A DNA stretch of 64,000 bases from CAVRCT01 sp963719645 (GTDB lineage Bacteria > Pseudomonadota > Gammaproteobacteria > DSM-16500), in contig CAVRCT010000006.1 of assembly GCA_963719645.1 (NCBI GenBank), positions 86,465 to 150,464 on the forward strand. The letters run 5' to 3'. The first letter of the stretch is position 1. Each line of letters starts with the position of its first letter. The position numbers were made by a program, and so were the translations under genes. Shown here in pieces: positions 17,883 to 27,380 of this stretch. The notes beneath the pieces were generated by a model, which saw only the letters and a program-made list of their open reading frames with translations, was not told where the DNA came from and did not search any database.

Positions 17883-19110
17883 TTACAATGTGTCGACTGG
17901 GCAGTCACTGGTAATATTTTTTAATATTTTGTTTTTTTCTGCATCATGCATTGCTTGTTTCTCCTGTGTCAAATTTGAAAAGTGACTCTTTTTTTCGAAA
18001 TATAATAATGCATTGGTTGGACTCGTTCCATAAAACACATATTGATTGAACAATACTTTTAATACTTCACAATAGAGTGGCCCAAATAAAGGTAATTCGT
18101 TACTCTTCCAATCAGAGGCCATAAACACAGGGGCATCGTTATTTGATTTCAGGAATTTGATAATTTGATCAGCCTCTTCTGTGAATATGAGTCCAAAAGG
18201 TCTATTTACTTGGACAGGGCAATGATAGCCTAAAGCAGCATTATAAACAGGTTCATAATGACTTAAGATCAGTGGGTTTTCTCTCCTCCCCATTTTCTGA
18301 CGAATGAAGTTGGAATCTTGCACAAAGTAGGAATCAATGTCAGGCACGGAATGATGTAAAAATTTAGCTTTAACAGAGTGAAATATTTTAGGCTCAGTCC
18401 TTTTCAACAAATATCCAGAGAACAAACAAAGATAGGCAGTCATTCCGAGTGCGAGAGGAAGTAATCCGATAAAAATCTTTTTTTCAGTCCTTGCTAACGA
18501 AAAAATCCTATCTAACAGAAATCCCATTACAAGAAAAGAATAAATACCGGGTCCAATGAGATCTACGTCGTGGGTTTTTGTTTGATAGTAGACAAATTCT
18601 CCAATGCCGAGTAAGCAAAGATAAAGAAGTAAGCTATCACGTCTAATGTCATTTGAATCCACATGAATTTTTTTAGTAAATCGATCCCAAAACCGCATGA
18701 TGCAAAGTGCCAAACCAGCAAAATAGGGAACCATAACAAAATGCCAAGCATGAAGACTGGGTGTTTCAAGATTAATAAATAAAAGTGTATTAAAAATCTT
18801 GTGATATTCTACTAACCGAGTTAAATCAGGAAATTCGCCAAATCTAAGCTTTTGGTAAACAATAAAACCTATTGCTGTCAGTAGAAGTCCAGAACTGATT
18901 GAAGCAATTACTTTAGTCAGGGATGTTAAATAATTTTTAGTTTGAAATAAAATAAGAAAACTGACAGTTAAGCTCCAAGCTACAAATGGAATTAAGCCAG
19001 ATTCAGGATTCCATAATATGCCAATACTAAGGAAACACGCGCCTAAAAATGTTTTGTAAAAGCTCTTTGGAGAACTAAAAAAAGTAATCAATACGCCACA
19101 AGCTGGAAAA
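17883..19110 (-). CDS. C-terminal part of a frameshifted membrane protein
   Basis: An open frame continuing the gene that starts at 19978. Reading runs from about PACGVLITFF to the stop at 17883 and contains about seven hydrophobic helices plus a soluble tail of about 140 residues. The tail has IDSYFVQDSNFIRQKMG and MASDWKSNELPLFG. It lacks a convincing start of its own; the apparent N-terminal extension to 19199 is out-of-frame coding sequence of the upstream half. Adding one T to the T7 tract at about 19107-19113 fuses both halves into a 698-aa protein. Confidence 0.65.
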
Positions 19111-19978
19111 AAATTCTGATCGGGAAATACTGGAAGTAAGGATTCGCAATTCCAGTTTCTAGCGCATGTGGATCGATTGCCATTCCAGTTGTCCACCATA
19201 ACATAGCCAGCATGCCTAGAATCATAGGAAACTTATTTCTGCTCATCCGATAAGCGGGAATGAAAAGGCAAGCTAAAGAAATGGATGAAATAACCCCCAT
19301 GCAGATCGTAAAATTCCAAACTGTCAATTTTGTTTTGGTCAGGGAAAATAGAGGTTCAAGAAAAACGGGGTATAGTCCATACTGACTTCCAAAATCATGA
19401 AGTATGCTGCCACCATGAAATACTTCGATAAGAGGGTGCAACACGTCTGGGAAAGAAGGGAAATCTGAAAGTCCTCCACTATTACCCTCATGAAAAACAT
19501 AGAGTAGCCCATTAAGAACCACCCAATAACAAATGAGTGCAATGAATATAAACCGCAATTTGCGAAAGGGTAGAAGGGCAAGGATTAAAAAGGCAAAAAT
19601 AGTGTGTGCTGGGTTACTGAATTGAGTATAAAAACTTGTTGTAGCCGAGATGTGTTTTAAATCCAAAAACAAGCATAAGTAGAAAGCAATAAAGAGAAAA
19701 GAGCTAAATCCTAATTTTTTCACCGTTCGGAGAATTCGATTTGATTGATATATTGCTCCGGCAATAAAGAGCATAAGAATCGGAAATGCAATAATACTTA
19801 CATAAAAAATGGATTTCGATATTGTGTGCGGAAACTTTAAATCATAATGATTTATTTTGAAGCTTGCTAATTGAAGAATGCCATCAATCAGGAATGTTCC
19901 CAGTAAAGCGAGAAGAGTTGACAGAAGACCAACATAGAATTTATCGCTAATGTCTGCATGGATTGCATTGTTATTCAT
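19088..19978 (-). CDS. N-terminal part of a frameshifted membrane protein, GT-C-like
   Basis: 296 aa in the present frame, ending soon after a run of seven T (minus strand). About eight hydrophobic segments are present, with DFPSFPDVLHP, FHGGSILHDFGSQYGLYP and a KLTVWNF region. The last residues after RIFF are out of frame, and the other frame continues as FFPACGVLI. The whole gene would be 17883-19978, 698 aa with about 15 helices, the size of its GT-C-like neighbours. ATG at 19978 is preceded by GGAG. The break is either a sequencing homopolymer error, real inactivation, or slippage-based phase variation. Confidence 0.65.
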   Translation of the reverse strand: MNNNAIHADISDKFYVGLLSTLLALLGTFLIDGILQLASFKINHYDLKFPHTISKSIFYVSIIAFPILMLFIAGAIYQSNRILRTVKKLGFSSFLFIAFYLCLFLDLKHISATTSFYTQFSNPAHTIFAFLILALLPFRKLRFIFIALICYWVVLNGLLYVFHEGNSGGLSDFPSFPDVLHPLIEVFHGGSILHDFGSQYGLYPVFLEPLFSLTKTKLTVWNFTICMGVISSISLACLFIPAYRMSRNKFPMILGMLAMLWWTTGMAIDPHALETGIANPYFQYFPIRIFFQLVAY

Positions 19979-20124
19979 TTTATTTCTCCATGAAATAAGT
20001 GAATTATAAAGATGGAAAGAATTTGACTGAAAATCTTTTTCAAATTAATGTCAAAAGTATAAGCAGGATTAGACCACAGATTATATTGATTCCAAAGACA
20101 ATGTAAACATTTTTTCAATGTTGA

Positions 20125-20742
20125 AATTATTTCTCCTCGAATTTTCTTTTTTTGACAGTGCTAATCAGTATTGTGTGTGGAAGTCTTTTAAATTTAACGA
20201 AAACATGGTACGACGTAGGTTATTTCTGGGCGGTGATCATGATTGTCGGCGTTTTTTCGCTAGCCGATTGCATGGATGCCATCACTAATCGATTATTTGG
20301 CATTGCCTTAATTATCTATTGTATGGTCAGTGCAGTGCTTTCGTTGAATTTCTTTCAATTAAATTATGGGTATGCTTTGTTGCGGGGCTATGCAGGGCCT
20401 AGTATTCCTTTGATTCATTTCAACTATGAAAACTATCAAGCGGAAATAAAGCGTGCTGCGGAAAATTGTTTAATCAATCCTGGAAGCAATCAAGGTTTGG
20501 TGCTTGATGATTACACGTATCTTTATTTTAAAAAATTTAGAAATCCATTATTAGTGACTTATGTGAACCTGCACACTTCTTCTGATCGACTACCCGCGTT
20601 AGTCAAAGAAAAAAGAGTCACGGCAATTATCTTACGGTGCTCGTTTCTGCGTCATATTCCTAATGCAAATCTACAACATGTTTTGCACTTTAAAAATATT
20701 TGTTGTTATCCGCAGAATAGGATACAAGAGCTAGCTGTTTAA
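20125..20742 (+). pseudogene. Truncated C-terminal copy of the 14229 membrane protein
   Basis: The frame ending at 20742 (open from TTG 20152) aligns without gaps to the last third of the protein at 14229-15881. Shared stretches include SLLNLTKTWYDVGYFWAV, FFQLNY, LDD.TYLYFKKF, IPNAN and CCYPQN.I.EL. Nucleotide similarity begins near 20125. The first two thirds of the gene, including the acidic GT-C loop, are missing and there is no ribosome binding site. It is probably a remnant of a duplication broken by rearrangement. The interval 19979-20124 shows no gene. Confidence 0.8.
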
Positions 20743-20759
20743 GAAGAGCTAGCGAGTCT

Positions 20760-21185
20760 TCATTCATCAATAAATGTTGTTTGATGCACATTAAATAATT
20801 TTGCTAATAATTTTATTTGTCTTAAGTTTAGCTTTCTTTTCCCATTTAATATTTCCGAAATAACGCCTTGACTGCCAATTTCATGCAAATCAGATTGGTT
20901 GATCTGGCGCAATTCCATTAAATATTTCAAAGCGTCAATTCCGCTGGCTGCAATTTTAAATTCATTTTCATCGTAAGATGAAATAATATGACTTATCGTA
21001 TCGACTAGTCCGATTAATTGATGGTTTTCATCGTCGCCAATAATATCGAGTAACTGATCCAAGCGTTTGGCCAATAAATCATATTCAGCGTCATTTTTTG
21101 GATATGCAAGCAGTGGAGCAACATATTTCCAGTGTTTGGTAGCGTCTGCAAGTATATGATTTGATTTCATAGATGTTCGTCTCAT
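20760..21185 (-). CDS. higA: HigA-type antitoxin, XRE helix-turn-helix
   Basis: 141 aa of the Escherichia coli HigA type. An acidic helical N-terminal part (DLLAKRLDQLLD, IISSYDENEF) is followed by a C-terminal HTH covering INQSDLHEIGSQGVISEILNGKRKL. The antitoxin binds HigB and represses the operon through its HTH. ATG 21185 has AAAGGA 7 nt upstream. The gene lies 12 nt after the toxin gene, in the toxin-first order normal for higBA. A palindromic operator candidate is at 21510-21528. Confidence 0.88.
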   Translation of the reverse strand: MRRTSMKSNHILADATKHWKYVAPLLAYPKNDAEYDLLAKRLDQLLDIIGDDENHQLIGLVDTISHIISSYDENEFKIAASGIDALKYLMELRQINQSDLHEIGSQGVISEILNGKRKLNLRQIKLLAKLFNVHQTTFIDE

Positions 21186-21197
21186 TGTTTGATCCTT

Positions 21198-21485
21198 TTA
21201 TTTTTTCCATTTACCTTTATCATAATCCGCATGGTTCAGAATATATCGTATGTAAATGCGTTGGCGGTTAAAGTGAATACTTGCAATTAAACGTACTTTA
21301 TTTCCTCCAATATCAAAAACATATAAATTATCGACTTTATCGATGCTGCTAAAGAATTTTTTCAACTCGGAAAAGTTTTTGAAATTATTTTTACTAATTA
21401 CTTGATACCATCCTTCTAATGAGCTTGCCGATTCTGGAAAAAGCAGCCGAGCTTCTTTTATCCTTTTTTTAGTAATTACGTGCAT
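21198..21485 (-). CDS. higB: HigB-type mRNA interferase toxin
   Basis: 95 aa from ATG 21485, which has AAAGGA 7 nt upstream; the frame is open further but this start matches the family. Family landmarks are MHVITKKRIKEA at the N terminus, the YVFDIGGNKVRLIASIHF core and a late YIRYILNHADYDKG. HigB of this type cleaves mRNA at the ribosome and is neutralised by HigA, encoded just downstream. It lies between a membrane-protein fragment and repeat DNA. Confidence 0.88.
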   Translation of the reverse strand: MHVITKKRIKEARLLFPESASSLEGWYQVISKNNFKNFSELKKFFSSIDKVDNLYVFDIGGNKVRLIASIHFNRQRIYIRYILNHADYDKGKWKK

Positions 21486-21509
21486 GTATTGTCCTTTTAT
21501 TTTCATTAT

Positions 21510-21528
21510 ATATCTCAAATTGAGATAT
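21510..21528. promoter_or_regulatory. Palindromic operator candidate of higBA
   Basis: A perfect palindrome ATATCTCAA-A-TTGAGATAT with 9-bp arms lies 25-43 nt upstream of the higB start. It is the expected site for autorepression by the HTH of HigA, inferred from position and symmetry. Confidence 0.6.
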
Positions 21529-21596
21529 TGCAACCCTATGCTGGTGCGACATTGAATTGACACCGTGAATTACGCAACAATGCCATATAGAAGAGC

Positions 21597-21713
21597 GATG
21601 CTTACGAATATCTTTAGCTAAACATCAGAAATTTGCGGGGGATCCTTCGGAGCGAAAAGCGCTCAGGATGACAACCCTTTCTTAAGCGCTCAGGATAATA
21701 ACCCCTTTCTTAA
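21597..21713 (-). repeat. Family A dispersed repeat, copy 2
   Basis: In reverse orientation to copy 1: TCTTTAGCTAAACATCAGAA, then GGATCCTTCGGAGCGAAAAG, CGCTCAGGATGACA and a partial second CGCTCAGGATAATA. It fills part of the 450-nt gap between higB and hipB. A further short repeat shared with 61516-61557 lies at about 21540-21577. Confidence 0.65.
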
Positions 21714-21860
21714 TTTCTTTCTCCCGGAAAAAAGAACCCGTCATAAATAAAAGCACGTGAGATAGCCGCGCAATCTGTATCGTTAGCACCGGCTCGACGT
21801 AAGCAGGGGTTCCATTCGTGTTTTATTGTGTTGACTAAGTCACCCATGATGTTTAATGAT

Positions 21861-21899
21861 TTGACTAAAGTTCACCCAATATGATATGCTCTTAAGAGC
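21861..21899 (+). promoter_or_regulatory. Promoter and palindrome upstream of hipB
   Basis: TTGACT (21861-21866), an 18-nt spacer and TATGCT (21885-21890) form a plausible promoter. The -10 overlaps a perfect 12-bp palindrome GCTCTTAAGAGC (21888-21899), a good position for HipB autorepression. A related TTGACTAAGTCACCCATGAT lies upstream at 21831-21850, making an imperfect direct repeat. Confidence 0.45.
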
Positions 21900-21935
21900 T
21901 AATAAATTAGTTTAATATGCTTTTGAGGTTGCAAA

Positions 21936-22280
21936 ATGAGCCAAAAAAACAAATTACTACAAGCCCCGCCTTTTGCTGTAGAGGATGCGCTGAAGCGTCT
22001 CGGCACCAATTTACGAACCGCCAGGCTAAGGCGAAACTTAACTATTCGACAGGTGGCCGAAAAAATAGGTACAGGGTCGCGCGCTGTGTCTGACGCGGAA
22101 AGAGGAAAATTTACAACGGGTATAGGAATTTATATCGCTCTGCTTTGGACCTATGATCTTCTTGGGCAATTAAATGAAGTTGCCGATCCTGCGAAAGATG
22201 AGGAAGGTCAAATCCTAGCTTTATCAAGAGAACGCGAACGAGCGAGACGCAGCGATGAAGGGTTAGATAATGATTTCTAA
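21936..22280 (+). CDS. hipB: HipB-like XRE antitoxin/regulator
   Basis: 114 aa. An HTH of the Cro/CI type spans LTIRQVAEKIGTGSRAVSDAERGK (about residues 36-59) and is followed by a charged tail rich in Arg and Glu. It overlaps hipA by 11 nt, the normal antitoxin-first hipBA order. A GAGG element sits about 8 nt before the ATG. It is expected to bind and silence the kinase and to repress its own promoter at the palindrome just upstream. Confidence 0.82.
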   Translation: MSQKNKLLQAPPFAVEDALKRLGTNLRTARLRRNLTIRQVAEKIGTGSRAVSDAERGKFTTGIGIYIALLWTYDLLGQLNEVADPAKDEEGQILALSRERERARRSDEGLDNDF

Positions 22281-23547
22281 GATAGAAAAAAATGAATGCT
22301 ATGTTTATATTACGCTGCCGGGGCAAATAAATGCCGTCACTGCGGGACGATTTGTGCTGACGGTAGATAAGCATGGTTTGCCTTTGGGTCGTTTTGTCTA
22401 TGGCAAAAGCTATTTGAAGAGACCAGATGCTGTGGCTTTAGATCCTATAGAATTAAAACTATCATCGCGTATCTACGAAACCAGGGCATTGAAGGGAGTG
22501 TTTGGTGTTTTGCGTGATGCGGGTCCTGATTATTGGGGACGTCGTATTATTGAACATTACAGTGGAAAACATGCGCTCAGTGAACTTGATTATCTCCTCT
22601 TCTCGCCAGATGATCGCGCAGGGGCACTTGGTTTTGGTTTGAATTTAATACCACCCGCGCCAAAGCGGGAATTCAACCAGACTCTTGATTTAAGTAAATT
22701 ACAGCAAATTGCTAATGTAGTAATTACTGAAGAAGACCCATCTTCAGTGATTGTAAATAATCAAATTACAGATCTCTTGCTGATTGGGACATCAATGGGT
22801 GGAGCGCGACCTAAAGCTGTTGTGGAGGATAAAGAAGGATTATGGATAGCTAAGTTCAACAGATTCGATGACAAATGGAATCAAGCTCGAGTTGAACAGG
22901 CAATGTTGGTTTTGGCGCATCATTCCGGCTTACAAGTGGCAGATAGCAAAGTGGTTAAAATTGGTGGACAGGATGTATTGTTGGTTAAACGTTTCGATCG
23001 CGAAAAAAAGCCGGGGGGTTATTTGCGAGCTAGGATGATAAGTGCATTAACCCTCCTTCGTTCAGAAGATACTTACCAGTCTAGGGATCGGTGGTCTTAT
23101 ATTTTTCTTGTTGAGGAATTAAGGCGAATTAGTGTTGAGCCAGAAAAAGATGCTGCAGAACTTTTTCGTCGTATGTGTTTTAATGCACTTATTTCTAATA
23201 TAGACGATCATCCGCGTAATCATGCTGTGATTGCAAGAGAGCAAAATTGGAAGTTATCTCCTGCTTATGATTTAACGCCATTTATGCCTGTTAGTACGGA
23301 ACGTCGTGATTTAGCAATGATTTGCGGTAATCAGGGGCGTTTTGCTAATGCAGACAATCTACTTTCTCAGCATGCAAGATTTTTACTCGAGCCCGATCAA
23401 GCAAAAAATATTTTGACTGACATGGAATATTTTGTAAAAAATAATTGGTATTCTGTGTCTCGTGCTGAAGGCGTAAATGTTTCTGATTGTAATAAAATTG
23501 CATCTGCTTTTGTTTATCCAGGGTTCAGGTTTCCCACCAGAAGGTAA
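22270..23547 (+). CDS. hipA: HipA-family Ser/Thr kinase toxin
   Basis: 425 aa, the usual length. The N-terminal subdomain is followed by the P-loop-like GTSMGGARPK (173-182). The catalytic loop N310-x-D312-D-H-x-x-N317 comes next, and the metal-binding SPAYDLTP lies near residue 332. The active-site residues are intact, so the kinase is probably functional. HipA of E. coli phosphorylates glutamyl-tRNA synthetase; the target here is unknown. The start overlaps hipB. Confidence 0.87.
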   Translation: MISKIEKNECYVYITLPGQINAVTAGRFVLTVDKHGLPLGRFVYGKSYLKRPDAVALDPIELKLSSRIYETRALKGVFGVLRDAGPDYWGRRIIEHYSGKHALSELDYLLFSPDDRAGALGFGLNLIPPAPKREFNQTLDLSKLQQIANVVITEEDPSSVIVNNQITDLLLIGTSMGGARPKAVVEDKEGLWIAKFNRFDDKWNQARVEQAMLVLAHHSGLQVADSKVVKIGGQDVLLVKRFDREKKPGGYLRARMISALTLLRSEDTYQSRDRWSYIFLVEELRRISVEPEKDAAELFRRMCFNALISNIDDHPRNHAVIAREQNWKLSPAYDLTPFMPVSTERRDLAMICGNQGRFANADNLLSQHARFLLEPDQAKNILTDMEYFVKNNWYSVSRAEGVNVSDCNKIASAFVYPGFRFPTRR

Positions 23548-23597
23548 GAAATTATCCTGATTCTGGAGCATTTATCTGAAAATGCTGCATCCTGAGT

Positions 23598-23855
23598 GCT
23601 TAAGAAAGGGCTGTCATCCTGAGCGCTTTTCGCTCCGAAGGATCTCCGCAAAAGAAAGGGCTGTCATCCTGAGCGCTTTTCGCTCCGAAGGATCTCCCGC
23701 AAAAGAAAGGGCTGTCATCCTGAGCGCTTTTCGCTCCGAAGGATCTCCCGCAAATTTCTGATGTTTAGTTAAAAGTATTCTTAAGCATCTCTCTACTTCA
23801 TAGGGAGATCCTTCGGAGCGAAAAGCGCTCAGGATGACAGCCTTTTCTTAAGCGC
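23598..23855. repeat. Family A repeat array, copy 3
   Basis: Three tandem units about 50 nt apart (starting near 23603, 23653 and 23704) carry AAAGGGCTGTCATCCTGAGC, a GCGC-TTTTC-GCTC hairpin and CCGAAGGATCTCC. An inverted unit at about 23803-23855 closes the array, with TGATGTTTAGTTAAAAGTAT between. The 351-nt gap between hipA and the next gene is almost wholly this repeat. Confidence 0.75.
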
Positions 23856-23898
23856 TCCCAAGGAAACTCATCGGTAAAGTTTTTTTCGATCGCTCACT

Positions 23899-24996
23899 TT
23901 ATTTAGCAGTATTTGATATATCACTAATCGGCGTCGTCCCATTCATGCTAAACGTTTTGATGGCTTTTGCATTCAAATCAAACGCATTGAGATTTATCAT
24001 TTTAATACTTTGATCATCATAACTCTTAAAATAATATTTCAAATTTTGTGGATCTCTCACGGTGGTTGCTAACGTATATTCAGAAACCTCTTGATTATTT
24101 TCTTTTTGACGGACGGATCCTTGTGGAATGTCAAATTGATTTAAAATATGAAATGCACGTAACACTTCTTGATCCGCATTCTCTGCAGGAATTGCAGTGC
24201 TGGAAAATACGGCTGCGCGGATGAAACGTGAGGGTGGGGTGAAATCACCTGGCAAGCCATGCAATCCTGAGCCTGCGCCGAATGCTTGTAATTTCATGCC
24301 ATCGACTTTGACAGGTGGCGTATTAATGGGTGACAGATTGACGTAATTGGCTAAATTTGTCAGATGCCAATCAAAGGAAGGTGAATTGGTTAAAACACCC
24401 ATCGGATTGTCGGTTACTTTTAATTTGCCATCGATCGGTTCTATGACAATGCTTTTTCCGGTCTTGTCATACACAACATAATGAAAAGGCGGTAACACGG
24501 GCCAGCCTTTGGGTGTGGTTGGTACAATCACTGCATTTTTCAAACCTGCTTTGACTTCATCAACGGTTGCAAATTGAGTAAGAACCCAGTTTGAAAATTC
24601 AGTGGGTGAGAGGGCGTGTGTCTTATTGTCCGGTGTCACAGAGGCATAACCTGCATAACCTGGAAAATAAAAATCACCAATCGCTAAACCTTTTTCATTG
24701 ATGCCATCTGCAATGTCTGCTTCACCAAACATGCCGCCTCCAACCGCTGCATATTTTGCGGTGTAAGTCATGCCAGGTGTGCCATCGGGTAATGTGCCGT
24801 GAAAAGCATAATTTCTGGGAATCACTAAACCATTGAGATCTAAATTGATTCCGAATTCAACGGTTCGTCCATTGACGAAGGATCCATCTTTGGCTTTGAG
24901 CTGAATGCCGGTGCAGGGAGAGGCAGTTTGAGTGACGAGTGTTAAAGCAGTAAAAATAATGGTGTAAATGAATGGACAGATTCTTCCTTGTTTCAT
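23899..24996 (-). CDS. Choloylglycine hydrolase / penicillin V acylase-family hydrolase
   Basis: 365 aa. A hydrophobic signal sequence ends just before Cys28 (TASPC). This residue is the family's N-terminal nucleophile and would be exposed by cleavage. NGRTVEF follows, matching the conserved Arg region. INEKGLAIGDFYFPGYA and VLTNSPSFDWHLTNLANY carry the conserved Asn residues. The family cleaves amide bonds in bile salts, penicillin V or N-acyl-homoserine lactones. A secreted, periplasmic enzyme is expected, with the substrate unresolved. ATG has AGGAG 6 nt upstream. It appears monocistronic. Confidence 0.85.
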   Translation of the reverse strand: MKQGRICPFIYTIIFTALTLVTQTASPCTGIQLKAKDGSFVNGRTVEFGINLDLNGLVIPRNYAFHGTLPDGTPGMTYTAKYAAVGGGMFGEADIADGINEKGLAIGDFYFPGYAGYASVTPDNKTHALSPTEFSNWVLTQFATVDEVKAGLKNAVIVPTTPKGWPVLPPFHYVVYDKTGKSIVIEPIDGKLKVTDNPMGVLTNSPSFDWHLTNLANYVNLSPINTPPVKVDGMKLQAFGAGSGLHGLPGDFTPPSRFIRAAVFSSTAIPAENADQEVLRAFHILNQFDIPQGSVRQKENNQEVSEYTLATTVRDPQNLKYYFKSYDDQSIKMINLNAFDLNAKAIKTFSMNGTTPISDISNTAK

Positions 24997-25275
24997 GACT
25001 AGCTCCTATTTTGACAAAAATATTAGAGTAACCCAACGGGTATTGCATTAATTGACAGGGAATTGGCTAGAGACTTGTTTTAAAAAGGGTTCTATGGTGC
25101 GGTGGATGTACATAAATAAACCTTCGTCTAATATATAATGCAATTATACTTTAGACGATCCTGAAGAGGAAGAATATATTTACTTTATTGTCTTGGGCCC
25201 AATAAGGCAGCAACCGAGTGAACTGCCAGTTGTTCTCTGAGGCGTGTAATGAAATGGTTTCTATTTAACATTGAA

Positions 25276-25320
25276 TTATCCGTGCAAATCTGAGGTCTGG
25301 CCTCATTATTACACGGATAA
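25276..25320. other. Stem-loop in a 430-nt intergenic gap
   Basis: TTATCCGTG (25276-25284) pairs with CACGGATAA (25312-25320), and inside it GAGG pairs with CCTC. It lies in 24997-25430, where I see no gene. The downstream stretch to 25430 also looks unstructured. It may be a dispersed palindrome or a regulatory RNA structure. Confidence 0.35.
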
Positions 25321-25430
25321 ACTCTATTCGTCATTGCTTGTTTAGCGAATGATTCTCTAAAGCAATCGGTTATGACATGACGAAAGGTGTTCTAAGCACT
25401 AACGTGATGTATAAAGAGAAGGGTAAATGA

Positions 25431-27269
25431 CTACTTTTCCAATGGCTTATCATCCCCAAACCACCGGCTAATCCCATGCTGGGTTTTTTCCCAATGACTG
25501 GGTTTTAAAATCAATTGATAAATTGCGCGATAACTTGCAAACGACATCAGCAACCAATAAATGGGTGAAGTGAGTGCGCTGAAGATTAATTCTTTGCGTT
25601 TGCGAATGATAACGCCTAAGACATTTAATAAAATAATACCGCCAGTGCCGATGTATAAATTTAAAATCGCCAATGTGTAAATGCTGCCGGGAAAATAATA
25701 TGACGTATCAAAATTGCCGACGACTAAAATAAGAATGGAAACGAGCCATAAAGGAATGTTCGCTAAGTTGCTGAGAATGGTTCCACCAATGAAAAGTTGA
25801 AAGCCTAAGAATCCGCGGGTGCCGATTTTGCGCCACAATTCAAACGGATTGCGCATGTGTACAACATAGGTTTGCATATAACCTTTTACCCAGCGCGTAC
25901 GTTGTTTCACCCAATTGATGAGTTGGCAATTGGCTTCTTCATAGGTGGTGGAATCCAAAATTTTTATTTTGTAGCCCAGTCGCGATAAACGCAAACCTAA
26001 ATCAGCATCTTCTGTCACGTTGAATGGATCCCATGCAACAACTTTTGATAAAATATCTGCGCGAAAATGATTGCTGGTGCCGCCTAATGGAATTGGAATG
26101 CCGACAAAGGAAAGCGCTGGCAGTAATAAATCAAACCAATAGGTGTATTCAATCGTAAACATACGCGTTAACCAATTTTCATTGCTATTGTAAAAATTCA
26201 ATTTGCATTGAACGCAAGCTATTTTTTCATCTTTGCTCTCTTCGAATAATTGCACGACACGAAGCAATTGATCAGGTTCGGGTTGATCTTCTGCGTCATA
26301 TAAACATAAGTAACTGCCGCGAATAAATTTGAAACCATAATTGCATGCTTTAGCTTTGGTTCGTGGTTGGCTGGCGGGCACATAAATATATTCTATGTAA
26401 CTGGGGAGGCGCATTTTTTTAATAATAGCAATAGTGGCAAAATCATCTTCTTCTAATAAAATCTTAATGTCTAATTTATGTCGTGGATAATTTATTTTTT
26501 TCAAGTGATGAAATAAATGAGTTAACGTGACTTCGCTTTCTTGATAAATGGCTACGAGGATAGAATAAATTGGCAAGCTTTCTTCGCTGATCCGTAAACT
26601 TTGTGAGGATTGTTTTTGCGCTGCTAGTAATCCAATAATGGATAAAATTAATTTAAACGCGATCATCACTGAAGAGGCAATTAAAATGCTGCAATTGATT
26701 ATGAGTAGCGCTAATTTAAGGTTGGTCAGTAACAAGCAACCTAATGCGAAAAACGGTGAGGTATAAATTATTTTTTGCCAAATAGGCGATTTATGTTTGG
26801 CACTTAAACGGGCATATTTTTTTGATAATTCATGAATAGAAGAGTCTAGGTATTCTGTATTGAAGCATTTTTGTAACGACCATAAAATATCAAATTTAGA
26901 GGTGCAGACGATATTAGTGTTTTCACCATATTCATTCTTAATACGTTGAAACGTTATAATGTCGGGTATGGCTGTTGCGACAGTATAGTAATTATTTTCG
27001 AATGCGATTGGAATGGACATCTGTTTAAAATATTTTTCTTTATCTTTATTTTTTAATAAGGATTCATCGATTTTAATTTCGAGGAGATTAATAAATTGAA
27101 TTTGATAATGAGCCGCTAAAACTTTGTAATAATCAATTGCGCGCTTGCTGCCCATTGCCAGCAGAATTTCACCGATTTTGCCACCCGTGATGGATTGAAT
27201 TCGCAGTGCCTGCTCGAGTTCTTCGGGATCGGCAATTTCGTGATTTACGAACTCTTCGCCTAATGGCAT
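25431..27269 (-). CDS. GspE_N-domain family 2 glycosyltransferase (NfrB/cellulose synthase-like)
   Basis: 612 aa. Residues about 12-130 resemble the GspE/MshE N-terminal domain (GGKIGEILLAMG). Two helices lie at about 170-215. A GT2 catalytic domain follows with YSILVAIYQE, DAED (325-328), TED (419-421) and QRTRW (456-460), the D,D,D,QxxRW set of processive synthases. Three or four C-terminal helices end the protein. The architecture matches the NfrB/poly-sugar synthase type in the inner membrane. A divergent outer-membrane barrel gene lies on the other side of its promoter region, suggesting a synthase/export pair. Confidence 0.82.
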   Translation of the reverse strand: MPLGEEFVNHEIADPEELEQALRIQSITGGKIGEILLAMGSKRAIDYYKVLAAHYQIQFINLLEIKIDESLLKNKDKEKYFKQMSIPIAFENNYYTVATAIPDIITFQRIKNEYGENTNIVCTSKFDILWSLQKCFNTEYLDSSIHELSKKYARLSAKHKSPIWQKIIYTSPFFALGCLLLTNLKLALLIINCSILIASSVMIAFKLILSIIGLLAAQKQSSQSLRISEESLPIYSILVAIYQESEVTLTHLFHHLKKINYPRHKLDIKILLEEDDFATIAIIKKMRLPSYIEYIYVPASQPRTKAKACNYGFKFIRGSYLCLYDAEDQPEPDQLLRVVQLFEESKDEKIACVQCKLNFYNSNENWLTRMFTIEYTYWFDLLLPALSFVGIPIPLGGTSNHFRADILSKVVAWDPFNVTEDADLGLRLSRLGYKIKILDSTTYEEANCQLINWVKQRTRWVKGYMQTYVVHMRNPFELWRKIGTRGFLGFQLFIGGTILSNLANIPLWLVSILILVVGNFDTSYYFPGSIYTLAILNLYIGTGGIILLNVLGVIIRKRKELIFSALTSPIYWLLMSFASYRAIYQLILKPSHWEKTQHGISRWFGDDKPLEK

Positions 27270-27380
27270 ATTATCATCCTAAAGCGCTAACAATATGAGA
27301 TTCGATCGACGGCAGAACTTTATTAGTGTATTTATACCTTGGAAAAAATACCACGTAATTCGACTGAGTATGGAAGGTTT

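Noticed and set aside
17685..17924. 79-aa open frame across the convergent gap
   Set aside because: It overlaps the 3' ends of both neighbours and lies over an inverted repeat; no start signal is seen.
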